A stretch of 63,844 nt of DNA, taken from positions 1 through 63,844 of the forward strand of contig OMVA01000069.1 of the NCBI GenBank assembly GCA_900314445.1, in the 5' to 3' direction. Positions within the stretch are counted from its first letter, which is position 1; every line of letters starts with the position of its first letter. Shown here one piece after another: positions 34,373 through 43,722 of the stretch. The position numbers and the translations under genes were made by a program. Source of the DNA: an uncultured Lachnospiraceae bacterium. Lineage in GTDB: Bacteria > Bacillota > Clostridia > Lachnospirales > Lachnospiraceae. The notes beneath the pieces were generated by a model. The model saw nothing but the letters and a program-made list of their open reading frames with translations. It had not been told where the DNA came from and ran no database searches.

Positions 34373-35590
34373 ATGGCATTAAACAAAAAGTCAGTTGATG
34401 ATATCAACGTAAAGGGACAGCGCGTACTTGTACGTTGTGACTTCAACGTACCTATGAAGGACGGAAAAATCACAGATGAGAACCGTCTTGTAGCAGCTCT
34501 TCCTACACTGAAGAAGCTGATCGCTGATGGCGGCAAGCTTATTCTTTGCTCACACCTTGGAAAGGTTAAGACAGAAGAGGACAAGCTTACAAAGACTCTT
34601 GCTCCAGTTGCAGTTCGTCTTTCAGAACTTCTTGGACAGGAAGTTAAGTTCGTAGCGAATCCAGAAGTTGTTGGACCAAACGTAGTTGAAGCTGTAAACG
34701 CTATGCAGGATGGAGAAGTTATCCTTCTTGAAAATACACGTTTCAGAAAAGAAGAAACAAAGAACGAAGATGCATTCTCTCAGGATCTCGCATCAATCGC
34801 TGATGTATTTGTAAACGATGCATTTGGTACAGCACACCGTGCTCACTGCTCAAATGTTGGTGTTACTAAGTATATTAAGGGTGATCATGTTGTTGGTTAC
34901 CTTATGCAGAAGGAAATTGACTTCCTTGGAAATGCTGTTGAAAATCCAGTTCGTCCTTTCGTAGCTATCCTTGGTGGTGCTAAGGTTGCAGATAAGCTTA
35001 ACGTTATCGATAACCTTCTTGATAAGTGCGATACTCTGATCATCGGTGGTGGTATGGCTTACACATTCCTTAAGGCTAAGGGATATGAAGTTGGTAAGTC
35101 ACTTCTTGATGAGTCTAAGGTTGATTACTGCAAGGAAATGATGGCTAAGGCTGAAGCTAACGGAAAGCAACTTCTTCTTCCTATCGATGCTGTATGTATC
35201 GATGAGTTCCCAAGTCCAATTGACAATCCTGACATCAAGACAACAGTTGTTGCAGCTGATGCAATTCCTGCTGACAGAGAAGGTGCTGATATCGGACCTA
35301 AGACAATCGAACTTTACAGCAACGCTGTTAAGAACGCTAAGACAGTTGTTTGGAACGGACCTATGGGCGTATTCGAAAACCCAGTACTTGCTGCAGGTAC
35401 TAAGGCTGTTGCAGCTGCACTTGCTGAGACAGATGCTACAACAATCATCGGTGGTGGTGATTCCGCAGCTGCTGTTAACACACTTGGCTATGGCGACAAG
35501 ATGAGCCACATCTCAACAGGTGGTGGCGCTTCTCTTGAATTCCTTGAGGGTAAGGACCTTCCAGGTGTTGTAGCTGCAGACGATAAATAA
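34373..35590 (+). CDS. pgk: Phosphoglycerate kinase
   Basis: 405 residues from ATG 34373, which has GGAGG 7 nt upstream; ATG 34358 lies before that site. Motifs: [64 protein letters not shown] and GGGDSAAAV. It makes ATP from 1,3-bisphosphoglycerate. Confidence 0.98.
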   Translation: MALNKKSVDDINVKGQRVLVRCDFNVPMKDGKITDENRLVAALPTLKKLIADGGKLILCSHLGKVKTEEDKLTKTLAPVAVRLSELLGQEVKFVANPEVVGPNVVEAVNAMQDGEVILLENTRFRKEETKNEDAFSQDLASIADVFVNDAFGTAHRAHCSNVGVTKYIKGDHVVGYLMQKEIDFLGNAVENPVRPFVAILGGAKVADKLNVIDNLLDKCDTLIIGGGMAYTFLKAKGYEVGKSLLDESKVDYCKEMMAKAEANGKQLLLPIDAVCIDEFPSPIDNPDIKTTVVAADAIPADREGADIGPKTIELYSNAVKNAKTVVWNGPMGVFENPVLAAGTKAVAAALAETDATTIIGGGDSAAAVNTLGYGDKMSHISTGGGASLEFLEGKDLPGVVAADDK

Positions 35591-35613
35591 GTCGACTAAC
35601 TAATAAATTTTAT

Positions 35614-35647
35614 ATGCAAATGGACTGTTCGCGCAGTTCATTTGTAT
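35614..35647. repeat. Intergenic hairpin element (ATGCAAATGGACTG family), longest copy
   Basis: 14-nt arms ATGCAAATGGACTG (35614-35627) and CAGTTCATTTGTAT (35634-35647), two G-U pairs, loop TTCGCG, between pgk and tpiA. No T-run. Confidence 0.8.
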
Positions 35648-35682
35648 GATTTTCTAAAATCAAATCCTAAGGAGATATAAAA

Positions 35683-36435
35683 ATGGCAAGAAAGAAGATT
35701 ATTGCCGGTAACTGGAAGATGAACATGACTCCATCTGAGGCAGTTACTCTGGTAGATACACTTAAGGACCTTGTAAAGAATGATGACGTTGATGTTGTAT
35801 ATTGCGTGCCTGCAATCGACATCGTTCCTGTCGTTAACGCTGTTAAGGGAACAAACGTTCATGTTGGCGCTGAAAACTTCTACATTGAAGATAAGGGTGC
35901 TTACACAGGCGAAATCTCTGCACCAATGCTTGTTGATGCTGGTGTTGAATATATTATCATCGGTCACTCAGAGAGACGTGAATACTTCAACGAGACAGAT
36001 GCATTCCTTAACAAGAAGGTTAAGAAGGCATTTGAGGCTGGCCTTACACCAATTCTTTGCTGTGGTGAGTCTTTAGAGCAGCGTGAAATGGGCGTAACAA
36101 TGGATTGGATCAACCTTCAGATTAAGTCTGATCTTGCTGGTGTTACAGCTGATCAGGTTAAGAAGCTTGTTATCGCTTACGAACCAATCTGGGCTATCGG
36201 AACAGGCATGACAGCTACTTCAGATCAGGCAGAAGAAGTTTGTGGCGGAATCCGTAAGACAATCGCTGCTATGTACGATGAAGCTACTGCTGAAGCAGTA
36301 CGTATTCAGTACGGTGGATCTATGAACGCTGGCAACTGCAAGGAACTTCTTGCAAAGCCTGACATCGATGGTGGTCTTATCGGTGGTGCATCACTGAAGC
36401 CAGACTTCGGTACAATCGTTAACTACAATAAATAA
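35683..36435 (+). CDS. tpiA: Triosephosphate isomerase
   Basis: 250 residues. Catalytic lysine in [11 protein letters not shown], histidine in [11 protein letters not shown], glutamate in [11 protein letters not shown], and phosphate loop GGSMNAGN / GGLIGGASL. It interconverts dihydroxyacetone phosphate and glyceraldehyde-3-phosphate. AAGGAG precedes ATG. Confidence 0.98.
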   Translation: MARKKIIAGNWKMNMTPSEAVTLVDTLKDLVKNDDVDVVYCVPAIDIVPVVNAVKGTNVHVGAENFYIEDKGAYTGEISAPMLVDAGVEYIIIGHSERREYFNETDAFLNKKVKKAFEAGLTPILCCGESLEQREMGVTMDWINLQIKSDLAGVTADQVKKLVIAYEPIWAIGTGMTATSDQAEEVCGGIRKTIAAMYDEATAEAVRIQYGGSMNAGNCKELLAKPDIDGGLIGGASLKPDFGTIVNYNK

Positions 36436-36444
36436 TGATTGATG

Positions 36445-36484
36445 AATTGCCTCTTCGCATCTGCGGAGAGGCAATTTTTTTTGC
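36445..36484 (+). terminator. Rho-independent terminator after tpiA
   Basis: 15-bp stem AATTGCCTCTTCGCA (36445-36459) / TGCGGAGAGGCAATT (36462-36476) with one G-U pair and a T-run. Confidence 0.95.
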
Positions 36485-36580
36485 AGTCATTGGGGATGCT
36501 GGCGGTAATTATTTTTGTTGCAGTCTTCTGGCATACTTGCGGTAATTATTTTCGTTGCAGTCTCAGCGCATCTGCTTTAT
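36476..36580 (+). repeat. 37-bp period direct repeat upstream of the FliB-like gene
   Basis: TTGCAGTC recurs at 36481, 36518 and 36555, exactly 37 nt apart. Two conserved 24-nt cores (GCGGTAATTATTTT plus YGTTGCAGTC) are separated by 13 variable bases; the first copy is partial and starts in the tpiA terminator T-run. Confidence 0.8.
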
Positions 36581-36683
36581 TATCAAATGATGTAATATAT
36601 ACGATTTAAAAATGCCTGGGCATATCATTTGCCTGATTAATTGGTGATGGGTGAGGTATGAACCAGGAAGAAAAGAGACGGAT

Positions 36684-37643
36684 ATGATTTATGAAAATAC
36701 GGATATATATGAAAAGTTTGTCTGTATCGGTGGAGATTGCCCGGAAACCTGCTGCCAGGGTTGGGAAGTGGATATTGATGAGGATACCTTCGATTTATAT
36801 ATGCATACCAAAGGTGAGTTTGGCGATAAGTTAAGAAGTAACCTTAAGACTGTGGATGGGGATCATTATTTTCCTGCCACTTTACACGGTAATTGCCCTT
36901 TCTTAAGGAAGGATGGACTTTGCGATATATATAGTCATCTAGGAGAAGATGCTTTATGTGAGATCTGTAGTTCTTATCCTCGCTATTATCAGGAGTGTGG
37001 TGATTATCTTCAGACGGATTTGTCCCTTTCCTGTATGGAAGTGGGAAGACTTTTTTTTACGGCGGATAAAATCACCTATAAGATTCAGGATGATGAGAAT
37101 TACAATCTGCTGGTTGAGGATCGTGAGGCGTATTTTGCTGAGAATCTGCCGGATCATGCGAACTTATTAAAGGAAAGGGATGCGGTTATTGAAACCTTGC
37201 AGGAAGCCCCTGATAGTTTGGTAATGGCTTATTTAAAGGATGATACGGAAGCATATCAGGATCTTCTGTTAAGAATGCAAAAGCTGGAGGTGATTCATGA
37301 AAAGTGGCCTCCATACCTGGAAAAGTTGTCAAGAAAATTACCAGAGATTTTGAAGATGAGACAAGAGTTCATGAAGGAAAAGAGTCAGGTGGTTTCTTTG
37401 CTTGCTCGCTTTGCTGAATATTTAACGTTCCGTTATTATATTGATTCCACAAATGAAGATGAAACCCTTGAAGGTGAGAAGAAATTCATTAAACGAAGTC
37501 TTGAATTTGTCTCTCTTATGTGTACAGAGACTTACCTGGAAAAGGGTGATTTTACAGTAGAGGATATGATTCGTCTCTGCCATGAATTCAGTAGGGAAGT
37601 GGAACATTCCGATGAGAATCAGTTTTATTTAAAGATGTGTTAA
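36684..37643 (+). CDS. FliB-like cysteine-cluster protein (lysine N-methylase family)
   Basis: 319 residues from ATG 36684; an upstream in-frame GTG (36651) adds a non-conserved stretch. The N-terminal Cys cluster FVCIGGDCPETCCQGWEVDID, CPFLRKDGLCDIY and LCEICSSYPR (parts) is typical of FliB and YkgJ-type proteins, probably binding an Fe-S or zinc centre. FliB methylates flagellin lysines in some bacteria. No flagellar gene lies nearby, so the substrate is unknown. The C-terminal part is helical. Confidence 0.8.
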   Translation: MIYENTDIYEKFVCIGGDCPETCCQGWEVDIDEDTFDLYMHTKGEFGDKLRSNLKTVDGDHYFPATLHGNCPFLRKDGLCDIYSHLGEDALCEICSSYPRYYQECGDYLQTDLSLSCMEVGRLFFTADKITYKIQDDENYNLLVEDREAYFAENLPDHANLLKERDAVIETLQEAPDSLVMAYLKDDTEAYQDLLLRMQKLEVIHEKWPPYLEKLSRKLPEILKMRQEFMKEKSQVVSLLARFAEYLTFRYYIDSTNEDETLEGEKKFIKRSLEFVSLMCTETYLEKGDFTVEDMIRLCHEFSREVEHSDENQFYLKMC

Positions 37644-37827
37644 TGAAGAGGATTTATTCTTGTTTGGAGGAACTTGCGTAAAATTGCACAATTTTGCTCT
37701 ATATTTGCATGCAATAGGATTGAAATAGTATATGGCAAATGCTAAAATTAATACAGGTTTTCGGTGACATAGAGCGACAAATTTGGGATGATGACGCTGG
37801 GAACAATTTGAAAAATGGAGGGTAAAC

Positions 37828-38241
37828 ATGAAAAAGTTTTTAAAAGAATTTAAGGAGTTTGCACTTCAGGGTGATGTGCTTAGTATGGCAATCGGTGTTA
37901 TTATCGGTGCTGCTTTCAAGGATCTTGTAACATCATTTACTGATAACTTCATTACACCTATTCTTAATTGCATTGGTGGTACTGAGTTCGGTGGTAAGAT
38001 TCATCTAATTGGTGATAACTACATTACATGGGGAGCGTTCCTCTCATCAGTAATTAACTTCCTTATTATGGCCTTGATTCTTTTCTGCATTATTAAGGGT
38101 GCCAATAAGCTTATGAGCCTTGGAAAGAAGAAGGAAGAGGTAGTTTCTCTTACAAGAAAGTGTCCTTATTGCTTAAGTGACATTCCTAAGGCTGCAACAA
38201 AGTGTCCTTGCTGTACAGCAGACGTTGAAGCAGAAGAATAA
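37828..38241 (+). CDS. mscL: Large-conductance mechanosensitive channel with C-terminal zinc ribbon
   Basis: 137 residues. MscL start KKFLKEFKEFALQGDVLSMAIGVIIGAAF, first membrane helix and second (FLSSVINFLIMALILFCII). The cytoplasmic end has CPYCLSDIPKAATKCPCC, a CxxC..CxxC ribbon absent from E. coli MscL. The channel opens under membrane tension to relieve osmotic downshock. GGAGGG precedes ATG. Upstream gap 37644-37827 contains an AAAATTG-CA-CAATTTT palindrome at 37680. Confidence 0.95.
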   Translation: MKKFLKEFKEFALQGDVLSMAIGVIIGAAFKDLVTSFTDNFITPILNCIGGTEFGGKIHLIGDNYITWGAFLSSVINFLIMALILFCIIKGANKLMSLGKKKEEVVSLTRKCPYCLSDIPKAATKCPCCTADVEAEE

Positions 38242-38287
38242 GCTGTTGAATCTTTCAATAAGATAAATTCAATTTACTTTGAGAATT

Positions 38288-38321
38288 ACAGGTTGTTTCA
38301 TTTATGAAACAGCCTGTTTTT
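38288..38321 (+). terminator. Rho-independent terminator after mscL
   Basis: 14-nt arms ACAGGTTGTTTCAT (38288-38301) and ATGAAACAGCCTGT (38304-38317), then five T residues. Confidence 0.9.
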
Positions 38322-38366
38322 ACTTGGAAAATTCTATTAGTTACTTCACATACATCCCGTGAGACA

Positions 38367-38375
38367 TGTTATAAT
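38367..38375 (+). promoter_or_regulatory. Extended -10 promoter, predicted leaderless start
   Basis: TGTTATAAT (38367-38375) is a perfect extended -10; a weak TTCACA lies at 38345. Seven bases separate it from ATG 38383, so transcription should begin at or next to the start codon. No Shine-Dalgarno is present. Confidence 0.65.
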
Positions 38376-38382
38376 TTTTCCT

Positions 38383-41007
38383 ATGAAAAAACTTACGATT
38401 GGCATCCTTGCACACGTGGATGCAGGAAAAACAACTTTAACAGAAGCGCTTCTTTATGAAAGTGGTGTGATCAGAAAGCTGGGCAGGGTAGATTCTGGAG
38501 ATGCTTATTTGGACACGGAAAGTCTTGAAAAGTCTCGAGGAATTACCATTGTTTCAAAACAGGCTGTTATTGAGAGAGGGGATAGCAGAATTACCCTGAT
38601 TGATACACCGGGACATTTGGATTTTGCTGCGGAAACAGAAAGAGCTATTGAAGTTCTGGACTTGGCTATCTTTTTAATTAGTGCACCGGATGGTGTTACA
38701 GAGAATGGACGCACTTACTTTTCATTACTGGAAAAGTACAATGTGCCAGTTCTTGTTTTCGTTAATAAGATGGATCAGACAGATAAGAGTCATGAAGATA
38801 TCATGGCGGAACTTCAAACTTTGGGTCATGGTTTTGTGAATATTAGCAATAATAAGGATTCAGTAATAGAAGATATGGCCTCCTGTTCAGAAAAGCAGAT
38901 GGAAAGATATCTGAATGGTGAGGACTTAGAACTGGATGATTTTCAAGCGGATGTAGCATCTAGAAATATTATGCCAGTTACATTCGGTTCTGCTTTACAT
39001 CTGGATGGTATTGAAGAACTCCTTTCTGCCATAGATACCTTTGCAAGTCCAAGGAATGAAAGAGATGAATTTGGAGCGAAAGTATTTAAGATTAACAGAG
39101 ATGCTGATGGTACAAGGCTATGCTTCATAAAGCTTACCGGTGGAAAATTATCGGTACGTGATCAAATTGGTGAAGAAAAGGTAAGCCAGATCAGACTGTA
39201 TTCAGGTGGGAAATATACGGCAATTCCATTTGCAGAAAGCGGAGATGTTGTGGCTCTTACTGGGCTTAATCAGACCTTTGCTGGTCAGGGTCTGGGATGT
39301 GAAGTGGATTCCCAGGAGAAGGAGCTGAAGCCAGTTTTACGATTCCGGGTAAATTTACCGAAGGAGGTTTCGGAACGTACCTTTCTGCCAAAGCTTAAGG
39401 AATTGGAAGAAGAGGATCCTCTTTTACAGGTAGACTGGAATGAGAAGAAACAGACCATTGAGATTTCTGTAATGGGTGAATTGCAGTTGGAAATCTTGAA
39501 GGCGCAAATCATGGATCGCTATCAGGTGGAAGTGTCCTTTGATGATGGTGACATTATCTACAAGGAAACGATTAAGGATTCCACTTATGGATTTGGACAT
39601 TTTGAACCACTTCGTCATTATGCGGAAGTGCAGCTCTTAATTGAACCTTTGCCCCAGGGAAGTGGCATTGAAATTGCAACTAATATTCCTACCAGTGAAT
39701 TAAAACTTAATTATCAGAAGGCTGTATTTGCAACTCTGACCCAGTGTTTGCCACGAGGTATACTTACTGGTTCAGCAATAACGGATTTAAAGATTACGCT
39801 TACTGCCGGCAAGGCTTCGGTAAAGCATTCGAATCCACATGATTTTAGGGAGGCCACTAGACGAGCTATCCGAGCTGGACTGATGAAGGTAGAAAATGTT
39901 TTGTTGGAACCTTTCTTTTCCTATGTGGCTGAGGTACCGAAGGATGCTACTGGTCGTGTGATGCATGATTTATCATCCCTGGGTGGTACTTGTGAAGTGA
40001 CCGAGAAAAATATGAATCTGTCAAAGATAGAAGGCCATGCACCAGCAGCTAGGATTCGAAACTATGAGATGCAGCTGAGAACACTAACAGGTGGAAATGG
40101 CCATATCTCCATGAAATATGAAGGGTATTTTCCATGTCATAATGCGGAACAGGTGATTGAGCATATGGCTTATGATCCGGATGCTGATATGAAAAATCCA
40201 TCATCTTCTGTATTTGTAGATCACGGAACGGGTGTATCGGTTCCATGGTATGAAGCAGAAGTTTTGATGCAAACGGATAGTAGAGAACATCTTTATTTTG
40301 ATGTGGACACTCCGGAGAAAGATACGAAATTTGTAGTGCCAAAGACTGGTCATGAGAAAAGGGATCTTGCCATTGGCGTTGATGAAATTGATGATATTAT
40401 TCGAAAGAATTCTTATTCCAATTCAAGTAGTGATAAATGGAAGTTTAGGCGTGAAAATCGCCTTGATTGCTATAATAACAATATAAGCCCTGTGGCAAGT
40501 GAGGCAGATGCTTCATCCGATAAGGTAAAATTGCGGGCTATGCAGCCGAAAAAGAAACTTGCCTTAAAGAAAAAGTACCTTCTGGTGGATGGATATAATA
40601 TTATTCATGCCTGGACATCTCTGAAAGAGTTAACAGAAGATTATATGGAAGGTGCCAGATTTAAGCTGCTGGATATTCTTTCTAATTATCAGGCTCTTTG
40701 GGGTGGTGAGATTATTGTTGTATTTGATGCCTATCGAGTAAGAGGCCATCATACTTCTAAGATGGATTATCAAAATATTCATATGGTCTTCACGAAGGAA
40801 GCGGAAACAGCAGATCAGTATATTGCTAAATTCACCTTGGAGAATACAAAGAATATGGATATCACCATTGCTACAAGTGATGGTATGGTTCAGTTAATTA
40901 TTCGAGGAGCTGGTGCTAAGGTCATTTCAGCAAGAGAACTGGAAATTGACGTGGATGCAGCAAATCATGAACTGATGGAAGCTTATAAAAGAGGGGCCTT
41001 TGATTAA
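38383..41007 (+). CDS. TetM/EF-G-like translational GTPase fused to a C-terminal NYN (YacP/Rae1-like) nuclease domain
   Basis: 874 residues. Residues 1-~600 follow the ribosomal-protection/EF-G layout: G1 AHVDAGKTT (10-18), SRGITI, G3 DTPGH (74-78), G4 NKMD (128-131), SALHLDGIEELL, then domains II-V. After a Ser/Asn-rich linker (~650-725), residues ~730-870 are a NYN/PIN-fold domain with acidic motifs LLVDGYNII, VVFDAYRV, ETADQYI and IATSDG, as in YacP/Rae1, an endonuclease that cuts mRNA on the ribosome. Inference: GTP-dependent delivery of a nuclease to the ribosomal A site. The gene is close to secG-rnr-smpB-ssrA. Automatic annotation would likely call it tetracycline resistance; that is not supported. 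Confidence 0.85.
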   Translation: MKKLTIGILAHVDAGKTTLTEALLYESGVIRKLGRVDSGDAYLDTESLEKSRGITIVSKQAVIERGDSRITLIDTPGHLDFAAETERAIEVLDLAIFLISAPDGVTENGRTYFSLLEKYNVPVLVFVNKMDQTDKSHEDIMAELQTLGHGFVNISNNKDSVIEDMASCSEKQMERYLNGEDLELDDFQADVASRNIMPVTFGSALHLDGIEELLSAIDTFASPRNERDEFGAKVFKINRDADGTRLCFIKLTGGKLSVRDQIGEEKVSQIRLYSGGKYTAIPFAESGDVVALTGLNQTFAGQGLGCEVDSQEKELKPVLRFRVNLPKEVSERTFLPKLKELEEEDPLLQVDWNEKKQTIEISVMGELQLEILKAQIMDRYQVEVSFDDGDIIYKETIKDSTYGFGHFEPLRHYAEVQLLIEPLPQGSGIEIATNIPTSELKLNYQKAVFATLTQCLPRGILTGSAITDLKITLTAGKASVKHSNPHDFREATRRAIRAGLMKVENVLLEPFFSYVAEVPKDATGRVMHDLSSLGGTCEVTEKNMNLSKIEGHAPAARIRNYEMQLRTLTGGNGHISMKYEGYFPCHNAEQVIEHMAYDPDADMKNPSSSVFVDHGTGVSVPWYEAEVLMQTDSREHLYFDVDTPEKDTKFVVPKTGHEKRDLAIGVDEIDDIIRKNSYSNSSSDKWKFRRENRLDCYNNNISPVASEADASSDKVKLRAMQPKKKLALKKKYLLVDGYNIIHAWTSLKELTEDYMEGARFKLLDILSNYQALWGGEIIVVFDAYRVRGHHTSKMDYQNIHMVFTKEAETADQYIAKFTLENTKNMDITIATSDGMVQLIIRGAGAKVISARELEIDVDAANHELMEAYKRGAFD

Positions 41008-41025
41008 ATGCAATTAAGTTAAGTA

Positions 41026-41054
41026 TTGCACCAGAACCTTAACTATGTTAATAT
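41026..41054 (+). promoter_or_regulatory. Promoter of secG
   Basis: TTGCAC (41026-41031) and TAATAT (41049-41054), 17-nt spacer, 34 nt before the secG GTG. Confidence 0.55.
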
Positions 41055-41087
41055 TTCCGTTAGATTTTATGTTTGGAGGAATTCGTT

Positions 41088-41324
41088 GTGAAGATAGCAC
41101 TCACTATTGTATTTATTGTTATCGCAATTGCACTGAGTATCATTGTTCTCTGTCAGGAAGGAAAAGAAAATGGACTGACTGGTTCATTAACAGGTTCTGT
41201 TGATTCCTCTTATTGGTCAAAGAACAAGAAGCATTCAAGAGAAGCTGTTATCCAGAGAGTTACTGTTGTTCTTGGCGCACTCTTTATCATTATTGCAGCG
41301 CTGCTTGGTTCTAAGTGGATGTAA
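41088..41324 (+). CDS. secG: Preprotein translocase subunit SecG
   Basis: 78 residues from GTG 41088, with GGAGGA 8 nt upstream. Two membrane helices (IALTIVFIVIAIALSIIVL and VTVVLGALFIIIAALLG) flank a polar loop with GLTGSLTGS. SecG supports SecYE translocation. The order secG-rnr-smpB-ssrA is conserved in Firmicutes. Confidence 0.95.
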   Translation: MKIALTIVFIVIAIALSIIVLCQEGKENGLTGSLTGSVDSSYWSKNKKHSREAVIQRVTVVLGALFIIIAALLGSKWM

Positions 41325-41333
41325 GTTAAGATA

Positions 41334-41367
41334 GGTGCTTTGAAGAAATTCAAAGCATCTTTTTTTA
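41334..41367 (+). terminator. Rho-independent terminator after secG
   Basis: 11-bp stem GGTGCTTTGAA (41334-41344) / TTCAAAGCATC (41349-41359), loop GAAA, then T-run. Confidence 0.9.
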
Positions 41368-41512
41368 TGGAGTCTATCATTCATGTAATTTATGAAATTT
41401 ACAATATATGGATTTTTGCTTGAACTAATGGTTCATTTTATTTTGATTTCGGTTAAAATATAATTAGTTGAAAATAGTATGCACTTTCTGCAGATTAAGT
41501 GGAGGAACTCCT

Positions 41513-43708
41513 ATGAAAGAAGAAAAAGATATATCTGATATTTATGAACGTGAAGAATACCTGGAAGAGGTTGAAAAAGAAGCTGGGGAAAAAGAGGAAA
41601 GAAAGCAGAAGATTTTGAATTTGTTTTCAGACCGAAATTACAAACCTGCTCGATTTAAGGATTTATGTTACATCATGGAAGTGGATGAAGCAAATAAGGA
41701 GGAATTCCTGAATCTCTTAAATGAGCTGGTGGCAGAGGTGAAGATTGTTAAGACTAAAAACAATCGATATATGCTGACACCGGATCATGTACTTCGTGGT
41801 AAATATTTAAGTACTAGAAGAGGTTTTGGCTTTGTGCATGTAGAAGGAGAAGAGGATGATTATTTTATCCCGGCCCGTGATAGTCTCAACGCCTTTCATG
41901 GAGACTCTGTATTAATTCAGGTTTCCAAGACCCAGAGAGGACAAAGAAAAGAAGCGAAAATCGTTCGTATTATTGAACGTGAAACAGATGAATTGATTGG
42001 TGTCTTCCAAAAGTGTGATGGATATGGATTTGTAATTCCAAATAATAAGAAGATTGCGGATGATATTTTTATTCCGGAAAAGGCTAGTGGTGGTGCGGTT
42101 ACTGGCAGTATTGTAATCGTTACTCTTCTTGATTTTGGTAATGGAAAGAAGTCTCCAACTGGTAAGGTTGATGAGGTGATTGGTCATATTGATGATCCAG
42201 CAACGGATATTCTGCAGGTAGTTAAAACCTATAATATACCAGTAGAATTTCCAGATGCAGTAATTGAACAGCTGACGCAGATTCCTGAAACAGTTGCGGA
42301 AGAGGATAAGGTCGGTCGTAGAGATTTCCGAGACCTGGATACAGTAACTATTGATGGAGAAGATGCTAAGGATCTGGACGATGCTATTTCTCTTTCCTAT
42401 GATGGACTTTACCATCTTGGGGTTCATATTGCGGATGTTTCCCACTATGTAAGAGAGAAGTCGCCTCTTGACCGGGAAGCTCTTCGTCGAGGTACCTCAA
42501 ATTACCTGGTGGATAGTGTAATCCCAATGATTCCCCACCAGTTGTCAAATGGTATTTGCTCTTTGAATCATGATGAGGATAGACTGACACTTACCTGTTT
42601 CATGGATATTGATGATAAGGGACGGGTTGTTAGTCATGAAATTTGCGAAGGATTGATCAATGTTAATGAAAGAATGAACTACACGGATGTTGCAGCCATT
42701 CTTGATGGAAAGCCGGATGCACCTGTGGAACGATACAAGAAGCTAATTCCTATGTTCCAGCTGATGCAGAAACTTTCAAATATTATTCGTGACAATCGTA
42801 AACGCAGAGGCTCCATAGACTTTGATGTGGCAGAAACAAAAATTATTGTTGATGAATCTGGTAAGCCAGTGGAAATTAAACCTTATGATAGAAATTGTGC
42901 CACAAAGATTATTGAAGACTTTATGCTGATTGCAAATGAAACCGTGGCTGAAGAGTATTATTGGGCGGACATCCCATTTGAATACCGTGTTCATGAAGCT
43001 CCTGTTCAGGATAAGATGGATAAGCTTAAGGCATTTATCAAGAACTTTGGTATTTATTTCAAGGTTTCTCGCGAACGTATTCATCCAAAGGAAATTCAGA
43101 AGCTTTTAAATGAAATTGAAGGACAGCCTTATGAAGCGCTGATTACAAGAATGACCCTTCGTTCCATGCAGCAGGCACGATATGCTACGGAGTGTATTGG
43201 TCACTTTGGTCTTGCGGATAAATACTATTGTCATTTCACTTCACCAATTCGTCGTTATCCAGATTTACAGATTCACCGTATTATTAAGGAGAATCTGCAC
43301 GGGGAGATGAATGGAGAGAGAAGAAGACACTATGCAAGAATTCTTCCTGCCATTGCTATGGATAATTCTGCAAAGGAAAGACGTGCGGATGAGGCAGAAA
43401 GAGATGTTGTTAAGTTAAAAGAAATCGAATACATGTCCAACCATGTGGGAGATGTATTTGATGGAATCGTATCCGGATTTACATCACAGTACATTTTTGT
43501 GGAGTTGCCAAGTACCATTGAAGGCGCAGTGAAGGTTGCGGATATGAGAGATGATTTTTATAATTATTACGAAGAAAAATTTGAGATGGTTGGCGAAAGT
43601 ACAGGACGCAAGATTGTTTTGGGCGATAAATGTCGCGTGAAGTGCGTAGGTTGCGACAAAGTTGACCGTGTCATTGACTTCGAATTTATAGATGAGGATG
43701 AGGAATAA
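41513..43708 (+). CDS. rnr: Ribonuclease R
   Basis: 731 residues from ATG 41513, chosen because GGAGGA lies 6 nt upstream; an upstream TTG gives a non-conserved lead. N-terminal winged helix, cold-shock domains ([21 protein letters not shown] in parts; [11 protein letters not shown]), RNB catalytic domain ([46 protein letters not shown]) and C-terminal S1 domain. A 3'-5' exoribonuclease that unwinds structured RNA and works with tmRNA-SmpB. The stretch before the gene contains TATAAT at 41459 but no good -35. Confidence 0.97.
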   Translation: MKEEKDISDIYEREEYLEEVEKEAGEKEERKQKILNLFSDRNYKPARFKDLCYIMEVDEANKEEFLNLLNELVAEVKIVKTKNNRYMLTPDHVLRGKYLSTRRGFGFVHVEGEEDDYFIPARDSLNAFHGDSVLIQVSKTQRGQRKEAKIVRIIERETDELIGVFQKCDGYGFVIPNNKKIADDIFIPEKASGGAVTGSIVIVTLLDFGNGKKSPTGKVDEVIGHIDDPATDILQVVKTYNIPVEFPDAVIEQLTQIPETVAEEDKVGRRDFRDLDTVTIDGEDAKDLDDAISLSYDGLYHLGVHIADVSHYVREKSPLDREALRRGTSNYLVDSVIPMIPHQLSNGICSLNHDEDRLTLTCFMDIDDKGRVVSHEICEGLINVNERMNYTDVAAILDGKPDAPVERYKKLIPMFQLMQKLSNIIRDNRKRRGSIDFDVAETKIIVDESGKPVEIKPYDRNCATKIIEDFMLIANETVAEEYYWADIPFEYRVHEAPVQDKMDKLKAFIKNFGIYFKVSRERIHPKEIQKLLNEIEGQPYEALITRMTLRSMQQARYATECIGHFGLADKYYCHFTSPIRRYPDLQIHRIIKENLHGEMNGERRRHYARILPAIAMDNSAKERRADEAERDVVKLKEIEYMSNHVGDVFDGIVSGFTSQYIFVELPSTIEGAVKVADMRDDFYNYYEEKFEMVGESTGRKIVLGDKCRVKCVGCDKVDRVIDFEFIDEDEE

Positions 43709-43722
43709 ACTCTAGAATTATT

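Noticed and set aside
36481..36580. CRISPR array
   Set aside because: Only two full cores with 13-nt gaps and no cas genes; spacers too short for any CRISPR type.
38359..38382. Upstream in-frame GTG giving eight more residues to the TetM-like/NYN protein
   Set aside because: It contains the extended -10 itself, has no ribosome site, and the conserved protein begins at MKKLTIGILAHVDAGK.
38383..40400. Tetracycline-resistance gene
   Set aside because: TetM-like layout alone does not show resistance; sequence is divergent, fused to a nuclease domain, and placed in a housekeeping region without mobile DNA.
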